64,000 nt of DNA from JABAQJ01 sp046327745 (GTDB taxonomy: Bacteria; Gemmatimonadota; Gemmatimonadetes; Gemmatimonadales; Gemmatimonadaceae): NCBI GenBank assembly GCA_046327745.1, contig JAXLXV010000017.1:1-64000 (forward strand), given 5' to 3'. The position numbers and the translations under genes are program-made. Within the stretch, counting starts at the first letter, position 1. Each line of letters starts with the position of its first letter. The notes beneath the pieces are model-generated. The model made no database searches and had not been told where the DNA came from. It saw only the letters and a list, made by a program, of their open reading frames with translations. Positions 9,373-17,483 of this stretch are shown here, piece after piece.

Positions 9373-10388
9373 CGGCGCTCCGACGGTTGGCCTGGGTGTC
9401 TTTGGTACTCGGCTACGGACATATCGTGTTTGGGGCGATCGTGCGTATCACGGGATCCGGCATGGGGTGCGGGGAGCACTGGCCGCGCTGCCAAGGCTAC
9501 TGGTTCCCGCCCTTGGCCCGCCCGGACCTGATCATCGAGGTGTCGCACCGATACTTCGCGGCGACGTTGACCGGCGCCATTCTGATCACGCTATTGGTGG
9601 CTTGGCAGCGTCGTGATGAACGCGGGGTCGGTGGGCCGGATGGGGTCCTGCGTCCGCTGCTGCTTGCCGCGATTCTCGTGGTGACGGCCGCCCTGTTTGG
9701 CGCGGTGACGGTGTGGCTGGCGCTGGCAAACAAGGCGGTGATCGTGACGCACCTGGCGATCGCGATGTCGCTGCTGGCGACGTTGGTTGTCGCGGTTGTT
9801 CGCGCGGGGGGCCCCCCCCGCTTTCAAAAATACGCCGTCGCCTCTTCCCCTTCGTCATCTTCTGAGCGCGACACGTACCCTTCCAACGCCGACGACTGGA
9901 AGGCGACTCGAGGGGCCGCCCGAGGAGCGTACGCCGTGGCCGCTCTCGCTTTCATCACCGTCGTTCTTGGCGCCCTCACGGCCAACATTCCCGGTGCGAA
10001 CTCCGCCTGCACCGGATTCCCGCTGTGTGACGGTGGAATCCTGCCAACCGCGCCATCGCAGCACCTGCAGTTCACGCACCGCATTCTCGCCTTTGTTCTC
10101 TTCTTCCACCTGTTGGGCCTCGCCTTCGCGGCGCTGCGACGCGGTGAACGCGGGGTTGCCACCCTCGCCTTTACGGCATTCGGTGCTACGGTCGCTCAGG
10201 TGCTCGTCGCCGCGACCATGGTGGACATGCAGCTACCAGCCGTACTTCGGTCCGTGCACGAAGCCATTGGGACGGCCGTCTGGGTAGCCGTTTGCTTCCT
10301 GACCTACGCTGCGCATCTCGCCGCCGCGCCATCGCGTGCACCGCGCACGGCGTCGACGACCATCCCAGGCGAGGGCGTTCGCGCGTGA
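9369..10388 (+). CDS. ctaA: Heme A synthase (CtaA/COX15)
   Basis: 339 aa, eight-helix membrane protein that oxidises the C8 methyl of heme O to make heme A for aa3-type oxidases. Both halves of the internal duplication are seen: IVRITGSGMGCGEHWPRC with the following EVSHRYFAA in the first, and ALTANIPGANSACTGFPLC with QFTHRILAF in the second, giving the conserved His and Cys residues. The linker between the halves is unusual: it holds a G6C8 homopolymer tract and a Ser-rich polar stretch (ASSPSSSSERDTYPSNADD). The gene overlaps the upstream small gene by 4 nt and ctaB by 4 nt. Confidence 0.95.
   Translation: MTALRRLAWVSLVLGYGHIVFGAIVRITGSGMGCGEHWPRCQGYWFPPLARPDLIIEVSHRYFAATLTGAILITLLVAWQRRDERGVGGPDGVLRPLLLAAILVVTAALFGAVTVWLALANKAVIVTHLAIAMSLLATLVVAVVRAGGPPRFQKYAVASSPSSSSERDTYPSNADDWKATRGAARGAYAVAALAFITVVLGALTANIPGANSACTGFPLCDGGILPTAPSQHLQFTHRILAFVLFFHLLGLAFAALRRGERGVATLAFTAFGATVAQVLVAATMVDMQLPAVLRSVHEAIGTAVWVAVCFLTYAAHLAAAPSRAPRTASTTIPGEGVRA
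9806..9819 (+). repeat. G6C8 homopolymer tract inside ctaA
   Basis: Six G followed by eight C within the region coding the linker between the CtaA halves (RAGGPPRF). It is a self-complementary, slippage-prone tract; a one-base change would frameshift the second half of ctaA. Confidence 0.9.
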
Positions 10389-11278
10389 CAGACGTGGCCG
10401 TGCGATCGACCGGCGCACTGTCGCTGCTGCGGGACCTCGTGTCCCTCACCAAGCCGCGCATCATTTCTTTGTTGCTCGTCACCACCATCGCGCCCATGTA
10501 CGTCGCTGGTACGCCCCCATGGTGGCTGGTGGTGGCGCTGGCGGTCGGCGGCTACCTCATGGCTGGCGGAGCCAATGCGGTCAACATGTACCTGGACCGC
10601 GACATCGACGATGTGATGGCTCGCACGCGCCTGCGTCCGATCCCCAGCGGACGGATGCGAGCCATGGCGGTACTGGCCTACGGCGTCGCGCTGGCCGTCG
10701 CCGCCACGTGGCTGCTGGCGCAGTTTGCCAATGTCTTGAGCGCCGCGCTGGCGTTAGGCGGCTTCTATTTCTACGTCTTTATCTATACCCGCTGGCTCAA
10801 ACGAACCACGCCGCAGAACATCGTCATTGGCGGAGCGGCCGGCGCCTTCCCGCCGCTGGTCGGCTGGACCGCCATGACGGGCCGATTGGACCTGACCGCC
10901 CTGTACCTGTTCCTCATCGTCTTTTACTGGACGCCGCCGCACTTCTGGGCGCTGGCGTTGCTGAAGCAGGCCGACTACGGCCGAGCCGGCGTGCCGATGG
11001 CCCCACTGGTCTGGGGCGCGCGCGAAACGATGGACCAGATGCTGTGGTACACGTTCCTCCTGATCGGCGTCTCTATCCTTCCGGTGTCGTTCGGCGCGTT
11101 CGGGCCGATCTACTTCGTCAGCGCCCTGATCTTGGGGGGCCTGTTGCTCCGTGGGGTCTGGAAAGTGCGCCAATCGCCGAACTGGTCCGCCCCCGCCTGG
11201 GCCACCTACAAGTATTCACTGTTGTACCTGGCGCTGCTCTTCGCCGCCATGGTCGTTGACCGGAGGATACCCCTGTGA
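10385..11278 (+). CDS. ctaB: Protoheme IX farnesyltransferase (heme O synthase)
   Basis: 297 aa UbiA-family prenyltransferase that adds a farnesyl group to heme B to give heme O. Start taken as the GTG at 10385-10387, which overlaps the ctaA TGA stop; an upstream in-frame ATG lies well within ctaA and would add a non-homologous 31-residue tail. Early LVSLTKPRI is typical for CtaB; the Asp-rich motif NMYLDRDIDDVMARTRLRPI and the second motif around LFLIVFYWTPPHFWALAL are present. Multiple transmembrane helices. The stop overlaps the next small gene by 4 nt. Confidence 0.95.
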   Translation: MTDVAVRSTGALSLLRDLVSLTKPRIISLLLVTTIAPMYVAGTPPWWLVVALAVGGYLMAGGANAVNMYLDRDIDDVMARTRLRPIPSGRMRAMAVLAYGVALAVAATWLLAQFANVLSAALALGGFYFYVFIYTRWLKRTTPQNIVIGGAAGAFPPLVGWTAMTGRLDLTALYLFLIVFYWTPPHFWALALLKQADYGRAGVPMAPLVWGARETMDQMLWYTFLLIGVSILPVSFGAFGPIYFVSALILGGLLLRGVWKVRQSPNWSAPAWATYKYSLLYLALLFAAMVVDRRIPL

Positions 11279-11550
11279 CCGACCCCGATCACCACTCCCT
11301 GGGAGACGAGGAATTCCTCACCGTCCGCATTGGCGGCACCCCGCAGGCGTCGGAGCGGCTGCTGCTCGTGGGCCGTCCCCAGGATGGGAGCGTCCGTGTC
11401 CGCGAATGGACAACCGAGTCGCTCAACAGCGAAGGCGACGACTACGAGATCGATGCCGCGGAGCTGCTGGAGTCGATCGAAGCCGCCTACGCCGATCGAC
11501 GATCGTTAGGCACGGAGCTGTACAACATCCGTCGGTGGCTCGAGGGGTAA
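11275..11550 (+). CDS. Small acidic hypothetical protein, last gene of heme A operon
   Basis: 91 aa from a GTG that overlaps the ctaB stop (GTGA). Soluble and acidic, with an N-terminal LTVRIGGTPQ strand-like segment and a helical C-terminus (DAAELLESIEAAYADRRSLG). No family recognised. The overlap argues that it is translated with ctaB. It carries one copy of the dispersed CGTTAGGC octamer as the Ser-Leu-Gly codons near its end. Confidence 0.7.
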   Translation: MTDPDHHSLGDEEFLTVRIGGTPQASERLLLVGRPQDGSVRVREWTTESLNSEGDDYEIDAAELLESIEAAYADRRSLGTELYNIRRWLEG

Positions 11551-11566
11551 CGTTCGAGCGTGGCCG

Positions 11567-11797
11567 CTAAAAGCGGCCGCACCCACATGAACCAGGCCCG
11601 CAACCCGGCCCCGGCTCCGGCAACGTCCCCTCACCCTTGGTCATCACGGCCATCCCCCCGCTGATCACGCGCCGCACGGGCACGCCGGTCTCAGGATCGC
11701 TCGTCAGCACGGGATCATTGAAGCCTTGCCGCATCTCGAAGCGACGCGTTGGTGCTGCCGGCTCGGATGGAACGGTTTCGTAGAGATAGGTAGGCAT
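11567..11797 (-). CDS. FmdB-like small protein lacking the zinc-ribbon cysteines
   Basis: 76 aa from the ATG at 11795-11797. The frame fits FmdB/YfgJ-type small regulatory proteins: MPTYLYE at the start, MRQGFNDPVLTSDPETG in the middle and GVPVRRVISGG before the tail. In classical FmdB proteins two CxxC pairs bind zinc at the positions here occupied by TVPSEP and SDPETG, so the usual zinc site is absent. Instead there is a Cys/Gly-rich tail (GCGPGSCGCGRF). Function unknown. An in-frame upstream start would add 21 residues. It converges with the heme A operon, 16 nt away. Confidence 0.7.
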   Translation of the reverse strand: MPTYLYETVPSEPAAPTRRFEMRQGFNDPVLTSDPETGVPVRRVISGGMAVMTKGEGTLPEPGPGCGPGSCGCGRF

Positions 11798-11960
11798 GTT
11801 GCGACCGATGCAGAGGCGGGGACCAACAAAAAGGATACTCGCAGTCACCATCAACTCCAAGGACGCCTCGCCCTACGATCGGGTCATGTTTATGCACGAC
11901 TCCGTGCCACCCGAATTCCTCGAGTGGGTCATGCGGCCGACGCCCAGTGCGTGGCTTTCG

Positions 11961-12087
11961 TGCCTGATGCTTGATGCCCGGGCCGCGTCCCCTTGAACGG
12001 CTCAGGTGCCCGACGCTTGGCGCCCGGCCCGCGCCCCCCTAAACGGCTCAGGTGCTCGACGCTTGGCGGCCGGCCGCTCCCTTCGAC
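11961..12087. repeat. 46-bp imperfect tandem repeat at the 3' end of an APC permease gene
   Basis: Units begin at 11961, 12007 and 12053 (period 46 bp). All share the core TGC..GA.GCTTG..G.CCGG and the first two also share GAACGGCTCAGG-type ends. The third, partial unit encodes the permease C-terminus and stop. The two outer copies are noncoding, so this looks like past tandem duplication of the gene end followed by divergence. Confidence 0.8.
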
Positions 12088-13415
12088 ACGCGATACCAGA
12101 CCACGCCGGCGGCCAGCAACAAAGCGCCCAGCCCAGACGTCATCGGCGCGGAGACAATCGCGCTGATCACACCAACCATCGCCGCCACCACAAACAGCGC
12201 CGGCACCACAGGATATCCCAGCGCGCGATACGGACGGCGTGCATCGGGCATGGTGCGACGCAAGACGAACACACTGGCCGCACCCAGACCAAAGAATATC
12301 CAATCAGCAAACACCACGCCGCTCAGCAAGTCGCCAATCCGACCGCGCGAGGCGAACAGCAAGAGCAGCGACCACGCCCAGATGATGACGATGGCAATGT
12401 GCGGCGTGCCGAACCGCGGGTGCACGCGACCAGCGGCAGCCACAAATTCGCCGTCACGCGCCATCGCATAGGGCATCCGCGAATTCCCCAGCATCGCCAC
12501 GTTCACGAATCCCAGGATGGACAGCATGGCCGAGACCGTGATCAGGGTGGCGCCGATCGGACCGACCATGCGCGTGGCAACATCGGCGGCGACCGCCGCA
12601 CTCGCCGCCAGTCCATCGCGTCCCAGAGTGTGCAAATACACGGCATTGGCGCCAAGATAGATCGCAATGACGATGGCGATCCCTATGCCTAACGCGCGAG
12701 GAATGGTGCGCTCGGGGTCGCGCACTTCGCCTGCCACCATGTTCATCTGCTGCCAGCCACCGATGGTGAACAGGACGGCAACAAAGGCCGCGGCCGCCCC
12801 GCTCGCCAGCGACGACCTGGCCGCAGGTGCGTCGGCAACGGCGGGGGGAGTACCCAGCGCCGACCAGAGCACCAGACCTCCAACGATGAGCGCGGTCAAC
12901 GCCAGGATCTTGGCCAGCGTGAGCACATTCTGCACCGCGGCCCCCGGCCGGATGCCCGCATAGTTCGTCACCGCCAGCACCGTCAGCGTCAACGCCGCCA
13001 TGCCAATGCGCCCCCCGACCACATCAATGGCCACGAAGCGCTCGACGTAGCCCGCGAACCCCATCGCTACGGCCGCCAAGGCGCCGGTAGCGATGGAGAG
13101 CATCGTCATCCAGCCACACAGGAACGATGCCAGTGGGCCAAAGGCCTTCCGGATGTAGACGTATGGACCCCCGGCGTCGGGAAACATCGCCCCCAACTCC
13201 GCATACGACAGGGCGCCGGCCAGGGCGACAACTCCGCCCACGACCCACACCGTCAGGATCAACTCCCCACTCGGCAGTGCCTTCGCGACTTCGGCCGGAG
13301 TGAAGAAAATGCCGCTACCGATGATCCCGCCCACGACCATCAGCGACGCCGAGAAGACGCCCAGCTCACGCCGAAGTTCTGTCCCGCGGGCTCCTCCCGT
13401 CGCCGGAACGGTCAC
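12048..13415 (-). CDS. APC-superfamily amino acid permease
   Basis: 455 aa, about 12 helices, with VVGGIIGSGIFFTPAEVA in the first helix and ALAGALSYAELGAMFPDAGG in the second to third, both diagnostic for the APC/LAT-type group. GTG start at 13415 overlaps the stop of the upstream M24 peptidase gene (GTGA). With that peptidase and the V4R-type gene it forms a three-gene minus-strand operon, suggesting import of amino acids or dipeptides linked to peptide breakdown. Its final codons lie in the 46-bp tandem repeat. Related to the permease at 7573-8955. Confidence 0.92.
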   Translation of the reverse strand: MTVPATGGARGTELRRELGVFSASLMVVGGIIGSGIFFTPAEVAKALPSGELILTVWVVGGVVALAGALSYAELGAMFPDAGGPYVYIRKAFGPLASFLCGWMTMLSIATGALAAVAMGFAGYVERFVAIDVVGGRIGMAALTLTVLAVTNYAGIRPGAAVQNVLTLAKILALTALIVGGLVLWSALGTPPAVADAPAARSSLASGAAAAFVAVLFTIGGWQQMNMVAGEVRDPERTIPRALGIGIAIVIAIYLGANAVYLHTLGRDGLAASAAVAADVATRMVGPIGATLITVSAMLSILGFVNVAMLGNSRMPYAMARDGEFVAAAGRVHPRFGTPHIAIVIIWAWSLLLLFASRGRIGDLLSGVVFADWIFFGLGAASVFVLRRTMPDARRPYRALGYPVVPALFVVAAMVGVISAIVSAPMTSGLGALLLAAGVVWYRVSKGAAGRQASST

Positions 13416-14590
13416 AGCACGTACATGTCGTGCTGGTACTCACTCGGCGTGATGATGAGCGATCCGTCCCCGTAGTAGGCGTTCACTTCGCTACGCACAC
13501 CGATCTCGCCCCGGATGTAGATACCCGGCTCGATGGAGAATCCCACCCCGGGGAGCAGCAGCCGCTCCTCGCGGGTTTCCAGGTTGTCCAGATTGGGGCC
13601 GGCGCCATGCAGCTCACGGGCATCGATCGAGTGCCCGGTGCGGTGGGTGAAGAATTCTCCAAAGCCTCGCGCCGTGATCACCCCGCGCGCGGCATCATCG
13701 ATTTCCGCCCCTCGGGCTACGGCGCGCGACTCAGCGCGGGCCCGGGTGGCCTGGATGGCGGCGTCGCGGGCATCGCGCACGGCCCGCCAGATCTCCTGCA
13801 CGCGATCCGACGGCGTTCCGATAGATCCCATGAAGGTCTGGTCGGCGTATACGCCATTCGGTTCCGTGGCCCACAGGTCAATGAGGATCACGCTCCCGAT
13901 CTCGATCGGCACCACGTGATCCGCGGACGGCTGGTAGTGCGGGTTGGCCGCGTTGGAGCCGACGGACACGTTGGCCGGGTGATCCGCGGACAGCCCGACC
14001 TTGGCGAACGCGTCCATGATCCACTGCTGCAACTCGTGTTCGGCCATCGCCCGTCCACCACGCGCGCGTCCGCCGGCCAGCTGCATGGCTTCGCGAGCAA
14101 CGCGCGCGACGTGCTCGGCCGCCCGTTGGTGCGCGGCCAGCTGATCCGGCGTCCAGATCGCGTAGAACGTGGTCACCAGGTCGCCGGATGACACCACCTC
14201 GGCCCCGGCGGCGCGGACCATTTCCAACACGCCTGCCGGTACGCGATCCACCACGGGCACTGCGTCGCCGGGCGAGTACTCCATGGCAATGCGTTTCCCA
14301 CGCACGAGCGTGGCCACCGCCGCTTCCAGCGCGCGCCACGACGAGTACACCACCTTGCCAAACTCGTTAGGCCAAGCGTGCCAGATCGTCTGTTCGATGG
14401 CGTGCGTTATGGCCACGGGCGCGCCCTGGCGTGGGATCCACACCAGAATGCGGCGCGTGATGTGCCCCCCGATATTCGCCATCGCCTGGGCGATCGGGTT
14501 GCAGCCGCGGAAATCGTAGAGGAGCCAGCCATCCAGCCCGGCTTGGGCAATGGCCGCCTGGAAGCGTGGCAGTGACTCGGGCGTCAACAT
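13412..14590 (-). CDS. M24-family metallopeptidase (Xaa-Pro peptidase type)
   Basis: 392 aa, a creatinase-like N-terminal domain followed by a pita-bread catalytic domain. The five metal ligands of the M24 family are visible: Asp in ILIDLWAT, Asp in VYADQTFM, His in FFTHRTGHSI, Glu in FSIEPGIYI and Glu in VRSEVNAYY. This fits a dinuclear-metal aminopeptidase acting on Xaa-Pro bonds, cytoplasmic as no signal peptide is seen. It sits between the V4R gene (3-nt gap) and the permease gene (4-nt overlap). Confidence 0.92.
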   Translation of the reverse strand: MLTPESLPRFQAAIAQAGLDGWLLYDFRGCNPIAQAMANIGGHITRRILVWIPRQGAPVAITHAIEQTIWHAWPNEFGKVVYSSWRALEAAVATLVRGKRIAMEYSPGDAVPVVDRVPAGVLEMVRAAGAEVVSSGDLVTTFYAIWTPDQLAAHQRAAEHVARVAREAMQLAGGRARGGRAMAEHELQQWIMDAFAKVGLSADHPANVSVGSNAANPHYQPSADHVVPIEIGSVILIDLWATEPNGVYADQTFMGSIGTPSDRVQEIWRAVRDARDAAIQATRARAESRAVARGAEIDDAARGVITARGFGEFFTHRTGHSIDARELHGAGPNLDNLETREERLLLPGVGFSIEPGIYIRGEIGVRSEVNAYYGDGSLIITPSEYQHDMYVL

Positions 14591-14593
14591 CGG

Positions 14594-15268
14594 TTACTCC
14601 GAGGGCGTGTGCGAAACTCGCCATTCAGCGCGCCACGAACAGGTCCCTTCGCCACGTGTTGCACAGCGATGATGTTCGACCGCGCCGACGCTATTCACCA
14701 ACAACCGCAACAGCTCCTTCAACCCTGCTTCGTAATAGGAACACCCGACGGAGCGCGCCGCCGCCTCCTGCGTGACCGAGTGCGCAACTTCCAGGTAGAT
14801 CGATGTGCCTACGCGCGACACGCGACCCCCAAGATACCGTCGCGCCAGGCGGCGCGTATGACGCAGGGCCATCGGTCGCGTGAAGAGTGACGGCAGCGTC
14901 AACATCAGCCGGCGCGACAGCGGCGAAATCGTCGAATACGATTCCCGCGCCAGAAATTTCCCCGCCGCACGAAAGACCGCTTCGGCGTCCGACCGCCGGC
15001 CGATGAGCTTGGCCAGTGCCACCGTCTCATCGTGTGCAGTGCGCTGGCTCCGCTTCACCGCCTCCGTGTACCGCTTGATCTGCATGTACACGGTGTCACT
15101 CAGCCCAAGCCGCTTATTGCGCAGGTCACCCACCAGCTCGGCTTCGAAGTCCTCGATTGGAGAGTCGACGTCGCGAACGGCTTCGAGCAACGACAGGGGC
15201 AGCAGGGAGTCGACGGATGCTGATGTGGCTGAGCTCATTGTCGAGGCGAAGCTAACGGTGCTCTCCAT
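14594..15268 (-). CDS. V4R-like / DUF2378-like small-molecule-binding protein
   Basis: 224 aa from ATG 15268 (an alternative ATG at 15238 gives 214 aa). The C-terminal third has the pattern of the V4R/heme-NO-like fold: SVGCSYYEAGLKELLRLL, then a strand, then HRCATRGEGTCSWRAEW with the Cys-x-Gly-x-Gly-x-Cys-like end. This also resembles the myxobacterial TIGR02265 (DUF2378) group. The middle is helical. The domain binds small hydrophobic or aromatic ligands in known cases; role here unknown. It is the first gene of the operon with the M24 peptidase and permease, divergent from the DUF92 gene. Confidence 0.65.
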   Translation of the reverse strand: MESTVSFASTMSSATSASVDSLLPLSLLEAVRDVDSPIEDFEAELVGDLRNKRLGLSDTVYMQIKRYTEAVKRSQRTAHDETVALAKLIGRRSDAEAVFRAAGKFLARESYSTISPLSRRLMLTLPSLFTRPMALRHTRRLARRYLGGRVSRVGTSIYLEVAHSVTQEAAARSVGCSYYEAGLKELLRLLVNSVGAVEHHRCATRGEGTCSWRAEWRVSHTPSE

Positions 15269-15375
15269 CACGTTCAAGCAGAGACTTCCTGCACAATCGC
15301 TTGCGTGTCGCCGTGGCGCCGGGTGAACTTCGACGCTGCGCGACGATCGACGTCCTCCGGGGGAGTGTGCGTGAC

Positions 15376-16167
15376 ATGCTGCATCGATCCGTGGCTGGGG
15401 TGGTGCTCGCGACAGCCATCGCGTGGATGGCGTGGCGCGCCGGCTCGCTCTCCCGCCGTGGTGCCGCTGCCGCGGTCGTGGTCGGGACCTGCAGTGTCGC
15501 GGCGGGTTGGGCGTGGGCCGCGCTGCTGATGGTCTTTTTTCTTTCGTCCACACTGCTCACGCGCTGGCGCGCGCGTGCCAAGACGCAACGCGCCGGCGGC
15601 ATCGTCGAAAAGGGCGGCGCGCGCGATGCGGTACAGGTCCTGTCGAACGGCGGCGTGTTTGCCTTCGCGGCTGTGGTTGGGAGTCTGATCCCGTCGACCG
15701 CGGTGCAATGCCTGAGTGTGGGCGCCTTGGCCACTGCCGCCAGCGACACCTGGGGAACGGAGGTGGGCATTGCCGTGAGCGGGCGCCCGCGATTCATCCT
15801 GACGGGGCGGATTGTTGCAGCTGGCACATCGGGTGCCGTCAGCATTCCGGGGACCGTGGCGTCTATCGCCGGCGCCTGCTTCATGGGCGGCGCGGCCCGC
15901 TGGCTCGGATTTCCTCCAGCGGTGGCCGCCGCGGCGGCAGCCGGCGGCCTGATCGGCGCCCTTGTCGACTCACTCCTAGGGGCCACCGTCCAGGAGCGCC
16001 GCCACTGCCCGCGATGCGACGAACCCACCGAGCGGCTGCACCACGCCTGTGGGGCACCGACGATCCTCGTCGGCGGCGTGCCTGGCGTGCGCAACGACCT
16101 GGTCAACCTGACGAGCGGCGCGTTAGGCGGCGTGGCCGCCGTCGCCTTGGGTCACGTCTTCGCATGA
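15376..16167 (+). CDS. DUF92 family membrane protein (VTE6/TMEM19-like)
   Basis: 263 aa from the ATG at 15376; a GTG at 15367 behind a GGGGGAG element is an alternative. Polytopic membrane protein with the DUF92 signatures ASDTWGTEVG, SIPGTVASIAG, GALVDSLLGATVQ and the terminal NLTSGALGG. The plant homologue VTE6 phosphorylates phytyl phosphate in tocopherol synthesis; bacterial roles are largely untested. A CPRC...HHACG pair lies before the C-terminus. The stop overlaps the start of the FAD oxidoreductase gene (ATGA), a geranylgeranyl-reductase-type enzyme, so a role in polyprenyl or quinone lipid metabolism is a reasonable inference. Confidence 0.85.
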   Translation: MLHRSVAGVVLATAIAWMAWRAGSLSRRGAAAAVVVGTCSVAAGWAWAALLMVFFLSSTLLTRWRARAKTQRAGGIVEKGGARDAVQVLSNGGVFAFAAVVGSLIPSTAVQCLSVGALATAASDTWGTEVGIAVSGRPRFILTGRIVAAGTSGAVSIPGTVASIAGACFMGGAARWLGFPPAVAAAAAAGGLIGALVDSLLGATVQERRHCPRCDEPTERLHHACGAPTILVGGVPGVRNDLVNLTSGALGGVAAVALGHVFA

Positions 16168-17477
16168 CGGCCGCCCAGCGCGCCCAGGTTGCCGTCGTGG
16201 GTGGCGGGCCGGCTGGAAGCGCCACGGCCTGCCTGCTGGCCCGCGCCGGCGTCGATGTCTTGCTCGTGGACCGGGCGCAGTTTCCCCGCGACAAACCCTG
16301 CGCCGAGTATCTCAGTCCACAGGCGGCTCGCATTCTGCACCAGATGGGGGTACTCGAAAAGTTGGAGCTGTCGGGTGGCGCCCAATTGACGGGCATGGAC
16401 ATCCGGGCCCCGAACGGCTCTATCATTCGCGGGGAATTCGTCGCCCGCCACGGCTTCCGCGGCTTTCGCGATCGCGGCCTGGCCCTGCGTCGGACGATCC
16501 TCGACGCCACGCTCCTGGAGGCGGCACGCGCCGCCGGCGCCCGGGTGCTCGAGCGCACGCAGGTGCGGGACCTCCTTCGTGACGGACGCGGGCGCGTCAT
16601 TGGGCTGGCCGCCCTGTCGCGTGACGGCCACCCGGTCGACTACCACGCCGACCTGGTGGTCGGAGCTGACGGCCTACGCAGCGTCGTCGGACGGCGCGCC
16701 GGACTCATTCGCGTCGGACGGCATCCGCATAGGGTCGCGCTCGTCACGCACTACGAAGGGGTCGACGGGATGACCACGCATGGCGAAATGCACGTCGCGC
16801 CTCGTGGACGCGGGTATCTGGGCCTGGCGCCCGTGGGTGGCGGGTTGGTCAACGTCGCCGTGGTCGTTCCGACAGCTCGAAAAGACGAGATTCGCGGTCA
16901 TGCGCTGCGTTTCCTCCAGGTGTGGATCGACGCACTACCGCACCTGGCGACACGCTTCGCGAACGCGCGGCCCCAAGGTTCCGTCCTGGCCGTGGGACCA
17001 TTCAACTCGCGTGCCTCCGTCGCCTGGCAACCCGGCCTCGCGCTCGTCGGCGATGCCGCCGACTTTTACGATCCATTCACCGGGGAGGGCATTTATGCCG
17101 CGCTCCGCGGCGGCGAACTCCTGTCCCTGTATGCCACGGAGGCCGTACGCGCTACGAACGCCCGTTCCGCCGACATCGCCTTGGCTGCCTACGATCGCGC
17201 GCGAAAGCATGAATTCAGCGGAAAGTGGCGCGTGGAACGCCTCATCGGCCTGGCGGTCGAGTACCCCGCCCTGCTGAACCGCGTGGCGCGCTCCCTGCAT
17301 GCCCAACCCGACATGGCTGACCTTCTCGTGGGCGTAGCTGGCGACTTCGTCCCGCCACGCCAAGTCTTGCGGCTGCCGTTCCTGCTGCGACTCTTTCTGG
17401 GTGGGCGCGGCACCGCATCACCAGGCGCGACACCGTCAGAGCATCCAGCCGCGACGGTCACTCCTCACTCTTCATGA
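16164..17477 (+). CDS. FAD-dependent oxidoreductase, geranylgeranyl-reductase-like
   Basis: 437 aa from the ATG overlapping the DUF92 stop; the open frame extends far upstream but that part is out of register with any protein motif. Rossmann FAD motif VAVVGGGPAGSATACLLARA at residues 7-26, the second nucleotide-binding Asp-Gly (VVGADGLRS), and the late flavin-site motif GDAADFYDPFTGEGI. FPRDKPCAEYLSP matches the FPR.K.CG segment of geranylgeranyl reductases and of the FAD enzymes found beside type III polyketide synthases. Reduces or oxidises a lipid or polyketide; substrate unknown. Flavin reductase, methyltransferase, SRPBCC and ketosynthase genes follow. Confidence 0.88.
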   Translation: MTAAQRAQVAVVGGGPAGSATACLLARAGVDVLLVDRAQFPRDKPCAEYLSPQAARILHQMGVLEKLELSGGAQLTGMDIRAPNGSIIRGEFVARHGFRGFRDRGLALRRTILDATLLEAARAAGARVLERTQVRDLLRDGRGRVIGLAALSRDGHPVDYHADLVVGADGLRSVVGRRAGLIRVGRHPHRVALVTHYEGVDGMTTHGEMHVAPRGRGYLGLAPVGGGLVNVAVVVPTARKDEIRGHALRFLQVWIDALPHLATRFANARPQGSVLAVGPFNSRASVAWQPGLALVGDAADFYDPFTGEGIYAALRGGELLSLYATEAVRATNARSADIALAAYDRARKHEFSGKWRVERLIGLAVEYPALLNRVARSLHAQPDMADLLVGVAGDFVPPRQVLRLPFLLRLFLGGRGTASPGATPSEHPAATVTPHSS

Positions 17478-17483
17478 CCCATC

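Noticed and set aside
12006..12692. Plus-strand frames antisense to the second APC permease
   Set aside because: His/Arg/Gln-rich shadow of a well-supported permease.
15423..16163. Long upstream extension of the FAD oxidoreductase frame
   Set aside because: It runs antiphase to the well-supported DUF92 gene, is Arg-rich and has no motif. The ATG at 16164 begins the FAD-binding motif.
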